A DNA stretch of 9,394 nt from Anaerolineae bacterium (GCA_021107605.1 JAIOSN010000028.1:1-9394), one strand, 5' to 3'; shown: positions 1-5,877, counted from the first letter of the stretch. Made by a program: numbers and translations. The notes: a model not told the origin generated them from the sequence alone.

Positions 1-1
1 A

Positions 2-1354
2 TTCTCTGATTTATGGGGACGTTGGCACCACGTCACCCTGCCGGTCAGTCAATTCACGCCCACCTTGATGGAGAACGGCGTAGGATTCGATGGTTCCAGC
101 GTAGGATTCAAAACCGTTAGCTCTGGGGATATGGTGTTGGTGCCGGATCTGAAAACCGGCTTCCTCGACCCCTTCTGGGATATGCCGACCCTCAGCTTTA
201 TCTGCGTGACCTTGGAAGCCGACACCCGCGCGATATTCCCCTATGATCCGCGTAACATCGCGCAGCGAGCCGAGGAATACTTGCAACAGACGGGAATCGC
301 TGACGCCAGTTTCTGGGGGCCGGAATTCGAGTTCTACGTCTTTGATGGGGTCTCCTACCAGAATGGGATGAACATCGCCTCCTATCGCGTGGACTCGGCG
401 GAGGCGGACTGGAACACCCAAGATATGAAGAGCGGCGGTTATACGATCCCGCGTCATGGTGGCTACCACGCGATCCCGCCACAAGACCATCTCTTCAACC
501 TGCGCGCGCGCATCAGCTCATATTTGGAGGGGATGGGCGTGGAGGTCAAGTATCATCATCACGAGGTGGGCGGGCCGGGCCAGTGCGAGATTGAGATTCC
601 GCTCTTGCCGCTGCTCAAGGCGGCCGATGCCACCTTGCTCATCAAGTACATCACCCGGATGACGGCTTTTGAGATGGATTTGACGGCTACTTTTATGCCC
701 AAGCCCCTCTACGGGGAGGCCGGTTCGGGCATGCACTACCACCAACATATCTGGAAAGAGGGGCGCAATCTCTGCTATGATGCTGAAGGCTACGGTTGCA
801 TTAGCGATATCGCGCGCTACTACATCGGCGGCTTGCTGCAGCACGGCGGAGCAGTGATGGCTTTCACCAATCCCAGTACCAACTCTTATCGCCGCTTGAT
901 TCCTGGCTATGAAGCCCCTATCAGCGCCATCTACTCGCTGGCCAATCGGAGCGCCGCTATTCGGATTCCCAAATATGCTAACCAGCCTGAGACGGCACGT
1001 TTTGAGTTCCGTCCTCCCGATGCCACTGCTAATCCATATTTAGCCATGTCCGCGCAGTTGATGGCCGGCATTGACGGCATCCGCAACCAGTTGGATCCCA
1101 CCGAGTTAGGATTTGGCCCGGTGGACGAGGATATCTTTACCTGGTCGGAGCAGCAGCGAGCGCAGATCAAAGCGCTGCCGACCTCACTGCCGGGGGCCAT
1201 GGCTGCGTTGGACGCCGATTGTGACTTCTTGCTGGCCGGAGATGTTTTTAGTGAAGACCTGATCAGCCGGTGGATTGAGCGGAAACAGTCGGAGGACCGG
1301 CAAGTTCGGGACCGGCCACATCCGTATGAGATAGAACTCTATTATGATCTGTGA
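2..1354 (+). CDS. glnA: Glutamine synthetase type I (GSI-beta-like), 5' end outside window
   Basis: Catalyses ATP-dependent formation of glutamine from glutamate and ammonia in the cytosol, as a dodecamer. The frame is open from base 2, so the gene enters from the left; about 20 N-terminal residues are missing by comparison with the 469-residue E. coli enzyme, and 450 are visible. The TTG/ATG near 65-70 is internal, because the residues before it (FSDLWGRWHHVTLP) already match the family. Visible motifs in order: FDGSS (ammonium/beta-grasp site), GPEFEF (metal-binding glutamates), HHHEV, GQCEIE, TFMPKPLYG, GSGMHYH (metal/ATP histidine), NPSTNSYRRLIPGYEAP, NRSAAIRIP and FEFRPPDATANPYL. The segment corresponding to the extra insertion of GSI-beta enzymes is present. 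The adenylylation loop reads DEDIFTWSE, with Phe (1136-1138) where E. coli has Tyr397, so adenylylation control is probably absent. Identification is certain; regulation is inferred. Confidence 0.97.
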   Translation, partial: FSDLWGRWHHVTLPVSQFTPTLMENGVGFDGSSVGFKTVSSGDMVLVPDLKTGFLDPFWDMPTLSFICVTLEADTRAIFPYDPRNIAQRAEEYLQQTGIADASFWGPEFEFYVFDGVSYQNGMNIASYRVDSAEADWNTQDMKSGGYTIPRHGGYHAIPPQDHLFNLRARISSYLEGMGVEVKYHHHEVGGPGQCEIEIPLLPLLKAADATLLIKYITRMTAFEMDLTATFMPKPLYGEAGSGMHYHQHIWKEGRNLCYDAEGYGCISDIARYYIGGLLQHGGAVMAFTNPSTNSYRRLIPGYEAPISAIYSLANRSAAIRIPKYANQPETARFEFRPPDATANPYLAMSAQLMAGIDGIRNQLDPTELGFGPVDEDIFTWSEQQRAQIKALPTSLPGAMAALDADCDFLLAGDVFSEDLISRWIERKQSEDRQVRDRPHPYEIELYYDL

Positions 1355-1448
1355 GCGAGGGAGCGAAAAAGCGAGTAAACGAAAAGGCGAGTAAACGAGG
1401 GAGCGAATGAACGAGAAAGCGAGTGTGCGAAAAGACGAGGGGGTGAGA
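1353..1448. repeat. Degenerate 8 bp tandem repeat array
   Basis: About twelve consecutive octamers in strict 8-base register, starting at the glnA stop codon: gagcgagg, gagcgaaa, aagcgagt, aaacgaaa, aggcgagt, aaacgagg, gagcgaat, gaacgaga, aagcgagt, gtgcgaaa, agacgagg, gggtgaga. The near-invariant core is CGA at positions 4-6 of each unit. The array makes spurious long Ser/Phe/Leu/Arg-rich frames on the minus strand; these are not genes. Function unknown. It resembles the short tandemly repeated repetitive sequences known from filamentous cyanobacteria. Confidence 0.85.
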
Positions 1449-1461
1449 AAGCAACTCCGCT

Positions 1462-1549
1462 GATTTGCCCATTTGTAGATTTGCCGATTTGCCATTTGCC
1501 GATTTGCCATTCGCCATTCGCCCATTTGCCATTTGCCCATTTGCCCATT
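1462..1549. repeat. Mixed 7/8 bp tandem repeat array, unit (G/C)ATTTGCC
   Basis: A run of GATTTGCC, ATTTGCC, ATTCGCC and CATTTGCC units, mixing 7- and 8-base spacing, directly upstream of the mutase ribosome binding site. Its sequence differs from the 8 bp array that precedes it by about a dozen bases. Each unit contains a TTGCC(A/C) hexamer that resembles a sigma70 -35 box, so the array may contribute to the downstream promoter. The minus-strand frames through it (repeats of 'MANGK/QMANR') are artefacts. Confidence 0.85.
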
Positions 1550-1554
1550 AGACT
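1526..1554 (+). promoter_or_regulatory. Possible promoter for the mutase gene
   Basis: TTGCCA (1526-1531), a 17-base spacer, then TAGACT (1549-1554). The -35 matches consensus at 5 of 6 positions and the -10 at 4 of 6. The start of transcription would fall near 1561, giving a short leader that still contains the Shine-Dalgarno AGAGGAG at 1563-1569. The -35 lies inside the tandem repeat, so neighbouring repeat units offer alternative boxes. Weak -10; read-through from glnA is equally possible. Confidence 0.3.
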
Positions 1555-1574
1555 TATTTTCAAGAGGAGAAATT

Positions 1575-2999
1575 ATGACTATTCGATTTGGCACCGACGG
1601 CTGGCGCGCCGTTATCAGCGACACCTTTACTTTTGAGAATTTACGGTTGATCTCCCAGGCCATCGCCGATTACGTCTGGGAGATCAGTGAGCGCGAAAAC
1701 CCCGAAGTAGTAGTGGGGTTTGATACCCGCTTCCTCTCCGACCGCTACGCGCGAGAGGTGTCCAGGGTGATGGCCGGCAATGGCATCCTCGCCCATCTGA
1801 CCCGCGCCGACGCCCCTACCCCGGCGGTCTCTTACGCGATTGTAGCAAAAGGGGCTGAGGCAGGTGTGATGATCACTGCCAGTCACAACCCCCCACGTTA
1901 CAGTGGACTTAAACTCAAAGCGGCCTTTGGCGGCTCCGCATTGCCAGAGCAGGCGCACCGGGTGGAGGCCCAATTGGAGCGTAACCAACTTGAGGCCCGT
2001 GGCCCTAACTTGATGGATTACCAGAAGGCCTTGCACCTAGACCTAATTCGGCTCTTTGACCCGGCCTGGGCTTACTATCAGCATATTTCGGAACTCTTGG
2101 ATTTGGATATTATCTCGGCCGCCGAACTGCGTGTGGTCGCGGATGCCATGTACGGCTCAGGACGGGGCGCTTTCCGCGATCTGCTAAGCCGCTCACGCTG
2201 CACCCTCTACGAAATCCGAGGGGAGATGAATCCCGGTTTTGGCGGCATTCACCCGGAACCGATGGGGCATTACCTCCAAGCTCTGAGCGCGGCGATACAG
2301 ACACGCCACGCTGATGTGGGTTTAGCCACCGACGGGGACGGAGATCGCATTGGCGCGATGGACGCGCGGGGCAATTTTGTGGACCCGCACCATATCTTCG
2401 CGTTGATGTTACGCTATCTGGTGGAGGAACGGGGCTGGAGAGGCGCCGTCATCAAGACAGTCTCCACCTCCAGAATGATCAATCGTTTGGCCCAACGCTA
2501 CGATCTACCCTTACACGAGACGCCGGTCGGCTTCAATCATATCGCCAACTATATGCTGACTGACGATGTGCTCATTGGCGGCGAAGAATCCGGCGGGCTT
2601 TCCGTCAAAGGTCACATCCCAGAAGGCGACGGCATCCTGATAGGGATGTTCTTACTAGAAATCATGGCGGCGGCGAAAAAGCCCCTGCATGAACTGGTGG
2701 CCGAGATCCAACGGGCAGTAGGCCCAGCCCACTACGCGCGCACCGATATCCCCCTCAAACACCCGGTTCCCAAAGCCGCGATGGTGGCGCGGCTCTCTGA
2801 TGATGCGCCGGCGCACCTGGCAGGACAAACGGTGGTTGAAGTGAGCACCATGGATGGCGTCAAGTACATCTTGGCCGATGACGCTTGGTTACTGATCCGG
2901 CCTTCTGGCACCGAGCCGGTACTGCGTGTCTATGCAGAAGCGCCTTCAAGGGAAGAGGTGGCGGAATTATTAGCCTACGGCGAGAAAGTGGCCGCGTAA
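1575..2999 (+). CDS. Phosphoglucomutase/phosphomannomutase (alpha-D-phosphohexomutase family)
   Basis: Interconverts hexose 1-phosphate and 6-phosphate through an enzyme phosphoserine, feeding glycogen, nucleotide-sugar or cell-envelope synthesis. The ATG at 1575 is chosen because AGAGGAG sits 5 bases upstream and the protein then starts MTIRFGTDGWRA, the normal N-terminus of the family; the 14 extra codons to 1533 read through the tandem repeat. Length is 474 residues, normal for the family. Motifs: TASHNPP with the phosphoserine at Ser103; the Mg site DGDGDR at 253-258; the sugar loop GGEESGG around Glu337-Ser339; the phosphate-binding loop RPSGTEP at 442-448. GEESGG points to glucose/mannose phosphates and away from GlmM, which usually has GEQSGH. 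It lies 220 bases after glnA on the same strand. Family assignment is firm; the preferred sugar is inferred. Confidence 0.95.
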   Translation: MTIRFGTDGWRAVISDTFTFENLRLISQAIADYVWEISERENPEVVVGFDTRFLSDRYAREVSRVMAGNGILAHLTRADAPTPAVSYAIVAKGAEAGVMITASHNPPRYSGLKLKAAFGGSALPEQAHRVEAQLERNQLEARGPNLMDYQKALHLDLIRLFDPAWAYYQHISELLDLDIISAAELRVVADAMYGSGRGAFRDLLSRSRCTLYEIRGEMNPGFGGIHPEPMGHYLQALSAAIQTRHADVGLATDGDGDRIGAMDARGNFVDPHHIFALMLRYLVEERGWRGAVIKTVSTSRMINRLAQRYDLPLHETPVGFNHIANYMLTDDVLIGGEESGGLSVKGHIPEGDGILIGMFLLEIMAAAKKPLHELVAEIQRAVGPAHYARTDIPLKHPVPKAAMVARLSDDAPAHLAGQTVVEVSTMDGVKYILADDAWLLIRPSGTEPVLRVYAEAPSREEVAELLAYGEKVAA

Positions 3000-3003
3000 A
3001 AAA

Positions 3004-3039
3004 GATCGAAGGTCGAAAGTCAAAAGTCGAAAGTCGAAA
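3004..3039. repeat. Short 7 bp tandem repeat, unit GTCGAAA
   Basis: One degenerate unit (gatcgaag) followed by GTCGAAA, GTCAAAA, GTCGAAA, GTCGAAA in exact 7-base steps, starting 4 bases after the mutase stop codon. It is the third short-period array in 1.7 kb, with a different unit from the others. No function can be read from it. Confidence 0.8.
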
Positions 3040-3077
3040 GGCGGCCTCCCTTTTCGCGGTGAAAATGAAAATGTATA

Positions 3078-3147
3078 GGGTGCGTTTCCTCTTAAAATGG
3101 AACACGCAATACACCACCAGAAATTCAATCGCAATGCAACGCCTCCC
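3078..3147 (-). mobile_element. MITE-like element, 70 bp copy, with flanking 8 bp direct repeats
   Basis: A non-coding element with ends GGGTGCGTTTC on the left and, read inward on the minus strand, GGGAGGCGTTGC on the right: imperfect terminal inverted repeats beginning GGG. The flanks AATGTATA (3070-3077) and AATGTATT (3148-3155) match at 7 of 8 positions, as a target-site duplication would. Read on the minus strand, the first ~60 bases align with the first ~60 bases of the element at 8891-9009 at roughly four matches in five. It carries no transposase and would need one supplied in trans. The sequence matches are direct observations; calling it a MITE is inference. Confidence 0.6.
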
Positions 3148-3154
3148 AATGTAT

Positions 3155-3182
3155 TTGCCTTTTTACGCTTCAAATATAGAAT
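3155..3182 (+). promoter_or_regulatory. Possible promoter giving a leaderless isomerase mRNA
   Basis: TTGCCT (3155-3160), a 16-base spacer, then TAGAAT (3177-3182; 5 of 6 to consensus). Transcription would begin about 7 bases on, at or next to the ATG at 3189. No Shine-Dalgarno is visible before that ATG, which fits leaderless translation. Confidence 0.35.
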
Positions 3183-3188
3183 GTGGAT

Positions 3189-3983
3189 ATGACTAAAATC
3201 TCTATCGCTTTTCGCCGCACGGATCTCCGCGCCCCCATGGAACTTGCCCAACGCTACGGGTGTGGCTTGGAGATCCAAACTTTCTCCAATCCTGATATTC
3301 TAGATGGTGATTGGCAGAGCCTGGTACACGACTACCAGCAGCTGTTAAGTTCCTTCTCTGCCCCGCTGGCCTCTCACGGCGCTTTCTTTGATATGATGAG
3401 CTCCAGTATGGATGCCCGGGTGGTAGCCTTAACCAGAGAACGGTATCTGCTCAATCTAACTATTGCCGAGGAGCTAGGGGCTACCCGGCTGGTATTCCAT
3501 ACAAATTTCCTCCCCATGATTCGGACGGAAACTTATCGACGTTTATGGCTCACCGGTCAGATCAAATTCTGGCAAGAGCTGGGATTGCTAGCCGCGGAGA
3601 GAGGTATTACGCTCTGCCTTGAAAATATGTGGGATCCAGATCCCTTTCTCCTACGTGACCTCCTAAACATGGTAAATATGCCAAATATGAGCTGCTGTTT
3701 GGACGTTAGCCACACGTACCTGTACGGGCAACAGTTACATGGGATAACGCAATGGTTGGAAGTATTAGGCCCGTATATTCGCCACGTACATGTAAATAAC
3801 ACGTTAGGCGTGATTGACGAACACCTGCCCTTAAATACCCTCGGGGGAATAGTGAATTATGCCCATTTGCTACCTAAATTGGCCGCACTCCCGCTTGATC
3901 CTGATATTGTGATTGAGATGGATGATTTGCAAGCTGTAGAGAAAAGCTTGAACTTCTTATCTCGAGTTCTGCAACGCAAATAG
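3189..3983 (+). CDS. Sugar phosphate isomerase/epimerase-like TIM-barrel protein (AP_endonuc_2 / xylose isomerase-like)
   Basis: A 264-residue protein of the xylose-isomerase-like TIM-barrel superfamily, which includes sugar isomerases, epimerases and endonuclease IV. The divalent-metal site is visible as Glu145 (LENMWD), Asp172 and His175 (CLDVSH), His199/His201 (HVHVNN), His212 (DEHLPL) and Glu243 (VIEMDD), in the order expected along the barrel. The substrate cannot be named. GTG at 3183 is an alternative start two codons earlier; ATG 3189 is preferred because it matches the predicted transcription start. No Shine-Dalgarno is seen with either. Base and codon use look more AT-rich than in glnA and the mutase. 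Its stop codon is 8 bases from that of the convergent GAF gene. Whether it acts with the mutase in sugar metabolism is a guess from proximity. Confidence 0.85.
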   Translation: MTKISIAFRRTDLRAPMELAQRYGCGLEIQTFSNPDILDGDWQSLVHDYQQLLSSFSAPLASHGAFFDMMSSSMDARVVALTRERYLLNLTIAEELGATRLVFHTNFLPMIRTETYRRLWLTGQIKFWQELGLLAAERGITLCLENMWDPDPFLLRDLLNMVNMPNMSCCLDVSHTYLYGQQLHGITQWLEVLGPYIRHVHVNNTLGVIDEHLPLNTLGGIVNYAHLLPKLAALPLDPDIVIEMDDLQAVEKSLNFLSRVLQRK

Positions 3984-3991
3984 TTTGAACG

Positions 3992-4447
3992 TTAGAATAA
4001 CGCAGACACAATCCGGCACACTTCTGCTAAAAATTCCTCATCCCGTTTTGTAAATGGGGCCAGCGTGTGCGAATCAATATCCAGCTCCCCCACCAGGGAT
4101 TGAGCGCTGTCGTACAGTGGAATGACAATTTCTGATTTGACCTGGGAACTACAGGCTAGATAGTTAGTAGCCTGAGTAACATCTTGCACAAGAAAGATCT
4201 CTTTACTCTCCGCAGCTTGCCCACAAATCCCCTCCCCAAAACTGATGTGGGTGTGCTCTGTCGGCGCCCCCACAAAAGGCCCCAGAACAAGTTCCCCTTC
4301 AGCAACCAGATAGAAACCTACCCAATCATAATGTTCAACCATAGTGACTAGCAGTTGACAGATTGCAGTGAGCCGCTGATCTCGAGTCTGGTCTCTGGAA
4401 ACTATTTTTTGAATCTCAACTAACAAACTATGGCTATTTTTGAGCAT
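3992..4447 (-). CDS. GAF-domain protein, free methionine-(R)-sulfoxide reductase-like (MsrC/YebR type)
   Basis: A 151-residue single-GAF protein. Enzymes of this type reduce free methionine-R-sulfoxide with a catalytic and a resolving cysteine. Compared with E. coli YebR from memory: WVGFYL (residues 42-47), LGPF, GEGICG with Cys75 (equivalent of Cys94), YLACSSQVKSEIV with Cys99 (equivalent of catalytic Cys118) and Glu106, then LDIDS with Asp123 and Asp125. The third cysteine of the E. coli enzyme (Cys84) is replaced by His65. A two-cysteine mechanism using Cys75 and Cys99 remains possible. The start is supported by GGGGAGGA a few bases upstream. The protein has no membrane segment. It is convergent with the isomerase, and an array-derived repeat sits in its upstream region. 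A ligand-sensing GAF without enzymatic activity is the alternative. Confidence 0.85.
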   Translation of the reverse strand: MLKNSHSLLVEIQKIVSRDQTRDQRLTAICQLLVTMVEHYDWVGFYLVAEGELVLGPFVGAPTEHTHISFGEGICGQAAESKEIFLVQDVTQATNYLACSSQVKSEIVIPLYDSAQSLVGELDIDSHTLAPFTKRDEEFLAEVCRIVSALF

Positions 4448-4476
4448 CTGCTTATCCTCCCCTGATTAAATTGATA

Positions 4477-4493
4477 TGGGTGCATTTCATTGC
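4477..4493 (+). repeat. Partial copy of the GGGTGC... dispersed repeat
   Basis: TGGGTGCATTTCATTGC differs from 8890-8906 by a single base in 17, so it matches the first end of the MITE-like element. Beyond it the similarity fades. No clear second end was found; AAATTATAAT at 4682-4691 resembles the left flank AAATTGATAT only loosely. Treated as a solo end or a decayed copy, in the upstream region of the GAF gene. Confidence 0.5.
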
Positions 4494-4541
4494 AGTGTAT
4501 CTTCTCAATAAGTAGGGGGAACCATGGCGTTACTGTTATGC

Positions 4542-4610
4542 TCACCACGGAGACACAGAGAACCCTGAGAAAAAATAAATGACTCGGTGCCCTCCAGGTC
4601 TCTGTGGTGA
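4542..4610. repeat. Palindromic 'TCACCAC' intergenic element, copy A
   Basis: Left arm TCACCACGGAGAC (4542-4554) pairs with the right arm GTCTCTGTGGTGA (4598-4610) at 12 of 13 positions; the interior is A-rich (gagaaaaaataaatga). Elements of the form 'caccacagagacacagag...aaaaa...ctctgtggtg' are met in intergenic DNA of many bacteria and archaea. Minus-strand frames through it (FLRVLCVSVV) are artefacts. It is the cleanest of three copies here. It lies in the 440 bases without a gene between the GAF gene and the exported protein gene. Confidence 0.75.
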
Positions 4611-4703
4611 AAACTACCCCGAAATATTGAGATGATACGACTCGGGAACAGAGTGAGACGATAGTCCATATCGCTCTAACCAAATTATAATCTATGGCAA
4701 CTC

Positions 4704-4732
4704 TTGCACGGTCTTTGATACTGGTATATAAT
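4704..4732 (+). promoter_or_regulatory. Sigma70-type promoter for the exported protein gene
   Basis: TTGCAC (4704-4709), a 17-base spacer, then TATAAT (4727-4732; exact consensus). Transcription would start near 4739. This puts the 65 codons before 4889 partly upstream of and otherwise in the leader of the transcript, which supports the start codon chosen for the downstream gene. Confidence 0.65.
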
Positions 4733-4738
4733 GACCAT

Positions 4739-4888
4739 ACAAAATTTAAGAGGAATGTACCAACATCGCTTTTTTATATCAGCCAACGGTTCGGGGCAGT
4801 GGTCATCGTAGGTCAAGAAACCAATCGCGGTGATAACGTAACCAGTAATTGTATTGAAGTATCACAAGAAATCTCAGGTGATGTAAAA
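4739..4888 (+). other. Predicted ~150 nt 5' leader of the exported protein mRNA
   Basis: Bases between the predicted transcription start and the ATG at 4889. No known riboswitch is recognised. It contains AGAGGA followed at once by ATG (4755) opening an 18-codon frame that ends in TAG; the spacing is too short for normal initiation, so a leader peptide is not called. The frame continuous with the protein gene is open through it but shows no recognisable protein character. Confidence 0.35.
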
Positions 4889-5863
4889 ATGAGGATGCGC
4901 AAATTAAACAGTTGGATGAATATAATATCTTTCTCTGCTCTAGTTATCTTACTTCTTGCCCCTCAAGGATTGGTCGCTCAAGGGGATGAAGATCCTCTTA
5001 AACGCTACGCAGAGACCGGTTGCTCTCTGCAAGGGGATTTTCTGGAATTCTTTGAGACCCGAGGAGGATTAGAGGTCTTTGGCTATCCTCTTACCGAGCC
5101 GTTTTGGCAAGGCGGTATTCAGGTACAATACTTTCAGAAGGCGCGGTTGGAATCTCATCCTGATAATCCTCCTCCCTATCAAGTGCAATTGGGATTGCTG
5201 GCAGATGAGCTCAACTACCGCAACCCTCCTCAACCTCGACAGCAACCCGATTCGTCAAACAGACATTATTTTCCAGAGACCGGACATACGGTTTCATTAG
5301 CCTTCCTCCGATTTTTTAGAGAGCAGGGAGGAATAGATATATTTGGTTGTCCCGTCACTGAGATGTATTATGAAGAGGGACGCATAGTGCAATATTTCCA
5401 GCGCATGAAGATGGCTTGGTATCCCACTGATAGCGCCAGCCCAGTACACATTGAAGATCTAGGGGAGATCTACTTGCGCACACTGGCGGAGCGTTTCCCC
5501 CCAGAGTCGAATTGCGATGGCCACTCCTTTCTCCATGGTGAGCAAGCAGCGCAATTAGATGTGGTGATTTCGATACGACATTCGGTCTTGGAAAAAGGGG
5601 CGGATACTCAAACGGTATCAATTTTAGTAACTGATGGGAAAAGGGCACCGCTGCCTAAAGCCAGAGTGGTGATTACTTTGCGGAATGCAGCCGGAGCTAC
5701 ACTTATTAAGCTAGATAATTTATTCACCGACGAGCGCGGTTTTCTGCGGATATCTTCCATCCCCGTGCAAGGAGTGGGAACCGGTGAAAATGTGACCGTA
5801 GAGGTAATAGCTGCTTACGGCGGAATGAGTGTAGTAGGCAGCGATGTTTTTCTAGTTTGGTGA
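4889..5863 (+). CDS. Secreted protein with two ~70-residue 'ETG...FGYP...VQYF' repeats and a C-terminal beta-sandwich-like domain
   Basis: Start ATG 4889 gives a Sec signal peptide: MRMRK, a hydrophobic core at about residues 11-29 (NIISFSALVILLLAPQGLV), and likely cleavage after Ala30. AGGTG lies a few bases upstream. The 324-residue product has two related repeats. Repeat 1 is at about 40-108 (AETG...FFETRGGLEVFGYPLTE...VQYFQKARLESHP). Repeat 2 is at about 127-196 (PETG...FFREQGGIDIFGCPVTE...VQYFQRMKMAWYP). I associate this repeat with exported proteins of Chloroflexota, and it resembles LGFP-type wall-associated repeats. Residues ~225-324 (VVISIRHSVLEKGADTQTVSILVTD...) alternate like an Ig-like/Big domain. 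There is no lipobox, sortase signal or C-terminal anchor. Cys45, Cys154 and one cysteine near 211 might form a disulfide. Role unknown; a cell-surface or polysaccharide-binding function is inference. Confidence 0.85.
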   Translation: MRMRKLNSWMNIISFSALVILLLAPQGLVAQGDEDPLKRYAETGCSLQGDFLEFFETRGGLEVFGYPLTEPFWQGGIQVQYFQKARLESHPDNPPPYQVQLGLLADELNYRNPPQPRQQPDSSNRHYFPETGHTVSLAFLRFFREQGGIDIFGCPVTEMYYEEGRIVQYFQRMKMAWYPTDSASPVHIEDLGEIYLRTLAERFPPESNCDGHSFLHGEQAAQLDVVISIRHSVLEKGADTQTVSILVTDGKRAPLPKARVVITLRNAAGATLIKLDNLFTDERGFLRISSIPVQGVGTGENVTVEVIAAYGGMSVVGSDVFLVW

Positions 5864-5877
5864 TCTCAACATCCAGC

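Noticed and set aside
65..70. TTG/ATG as the start of glutamine synthetase
   Set aside because: The frame is open to the window edge and the residues before this point already match the family, so the gene is simply cut by the window.
1353..1553. CRISPR array
   Set aside because: Units are 7-8 bp and contiguous, with no 24-37 bp repeats and no spacers, and no cas genes are present.
1533..1574. Upstream ATG for the mutase gene
   Set aside because: The added codons run through the tandem repeat; ATG 1575 has a good Shine-Dalgarno and the expected MTIRFGTDGWR start.
1184..1663. Minus-strand ORFs of repetitive Met-Ala-Asn-Gly and Ser-Phe-Arg-Leu character
   Set aside because: They are translations of the 7-8 bp arrays and overlap glnA and the mutase; no independent coding evidence.
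2860..3278. Small ORFs on both strands around the mutase 3' end
   Set aside because: They overlap known genes, the GTCGAAA array and the MITE-like element, and have no ribosome binding site or family features.
4478..4681. A ~200 bp full copy of the MITE-like element between the GAF gene and the promoter at 4704
   Set aside because: The left end is clear but the right end lacks a convincing inverted repeat, and the flanks match at only about 7 of 10 positions.
4420..4683. 87-residue minus-strand ORF upstream of the GAF gene
   Set aside because: It reads through the TCACCAC palindromic element (FLRVLCVSVV, a familiar artefact) and overlaps the GAF start.
4755..4811. 18-codon leader peptide
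   Set aside because: The Shine-Dalgarno AGAGGA is only one base from the ATG, and no codon pattern suggests attenuation.
4694..4888. N-terminal extension of the exported protein
   Set aside because: It would bury the signal peptide 75 residues inside and it contains the promoter.
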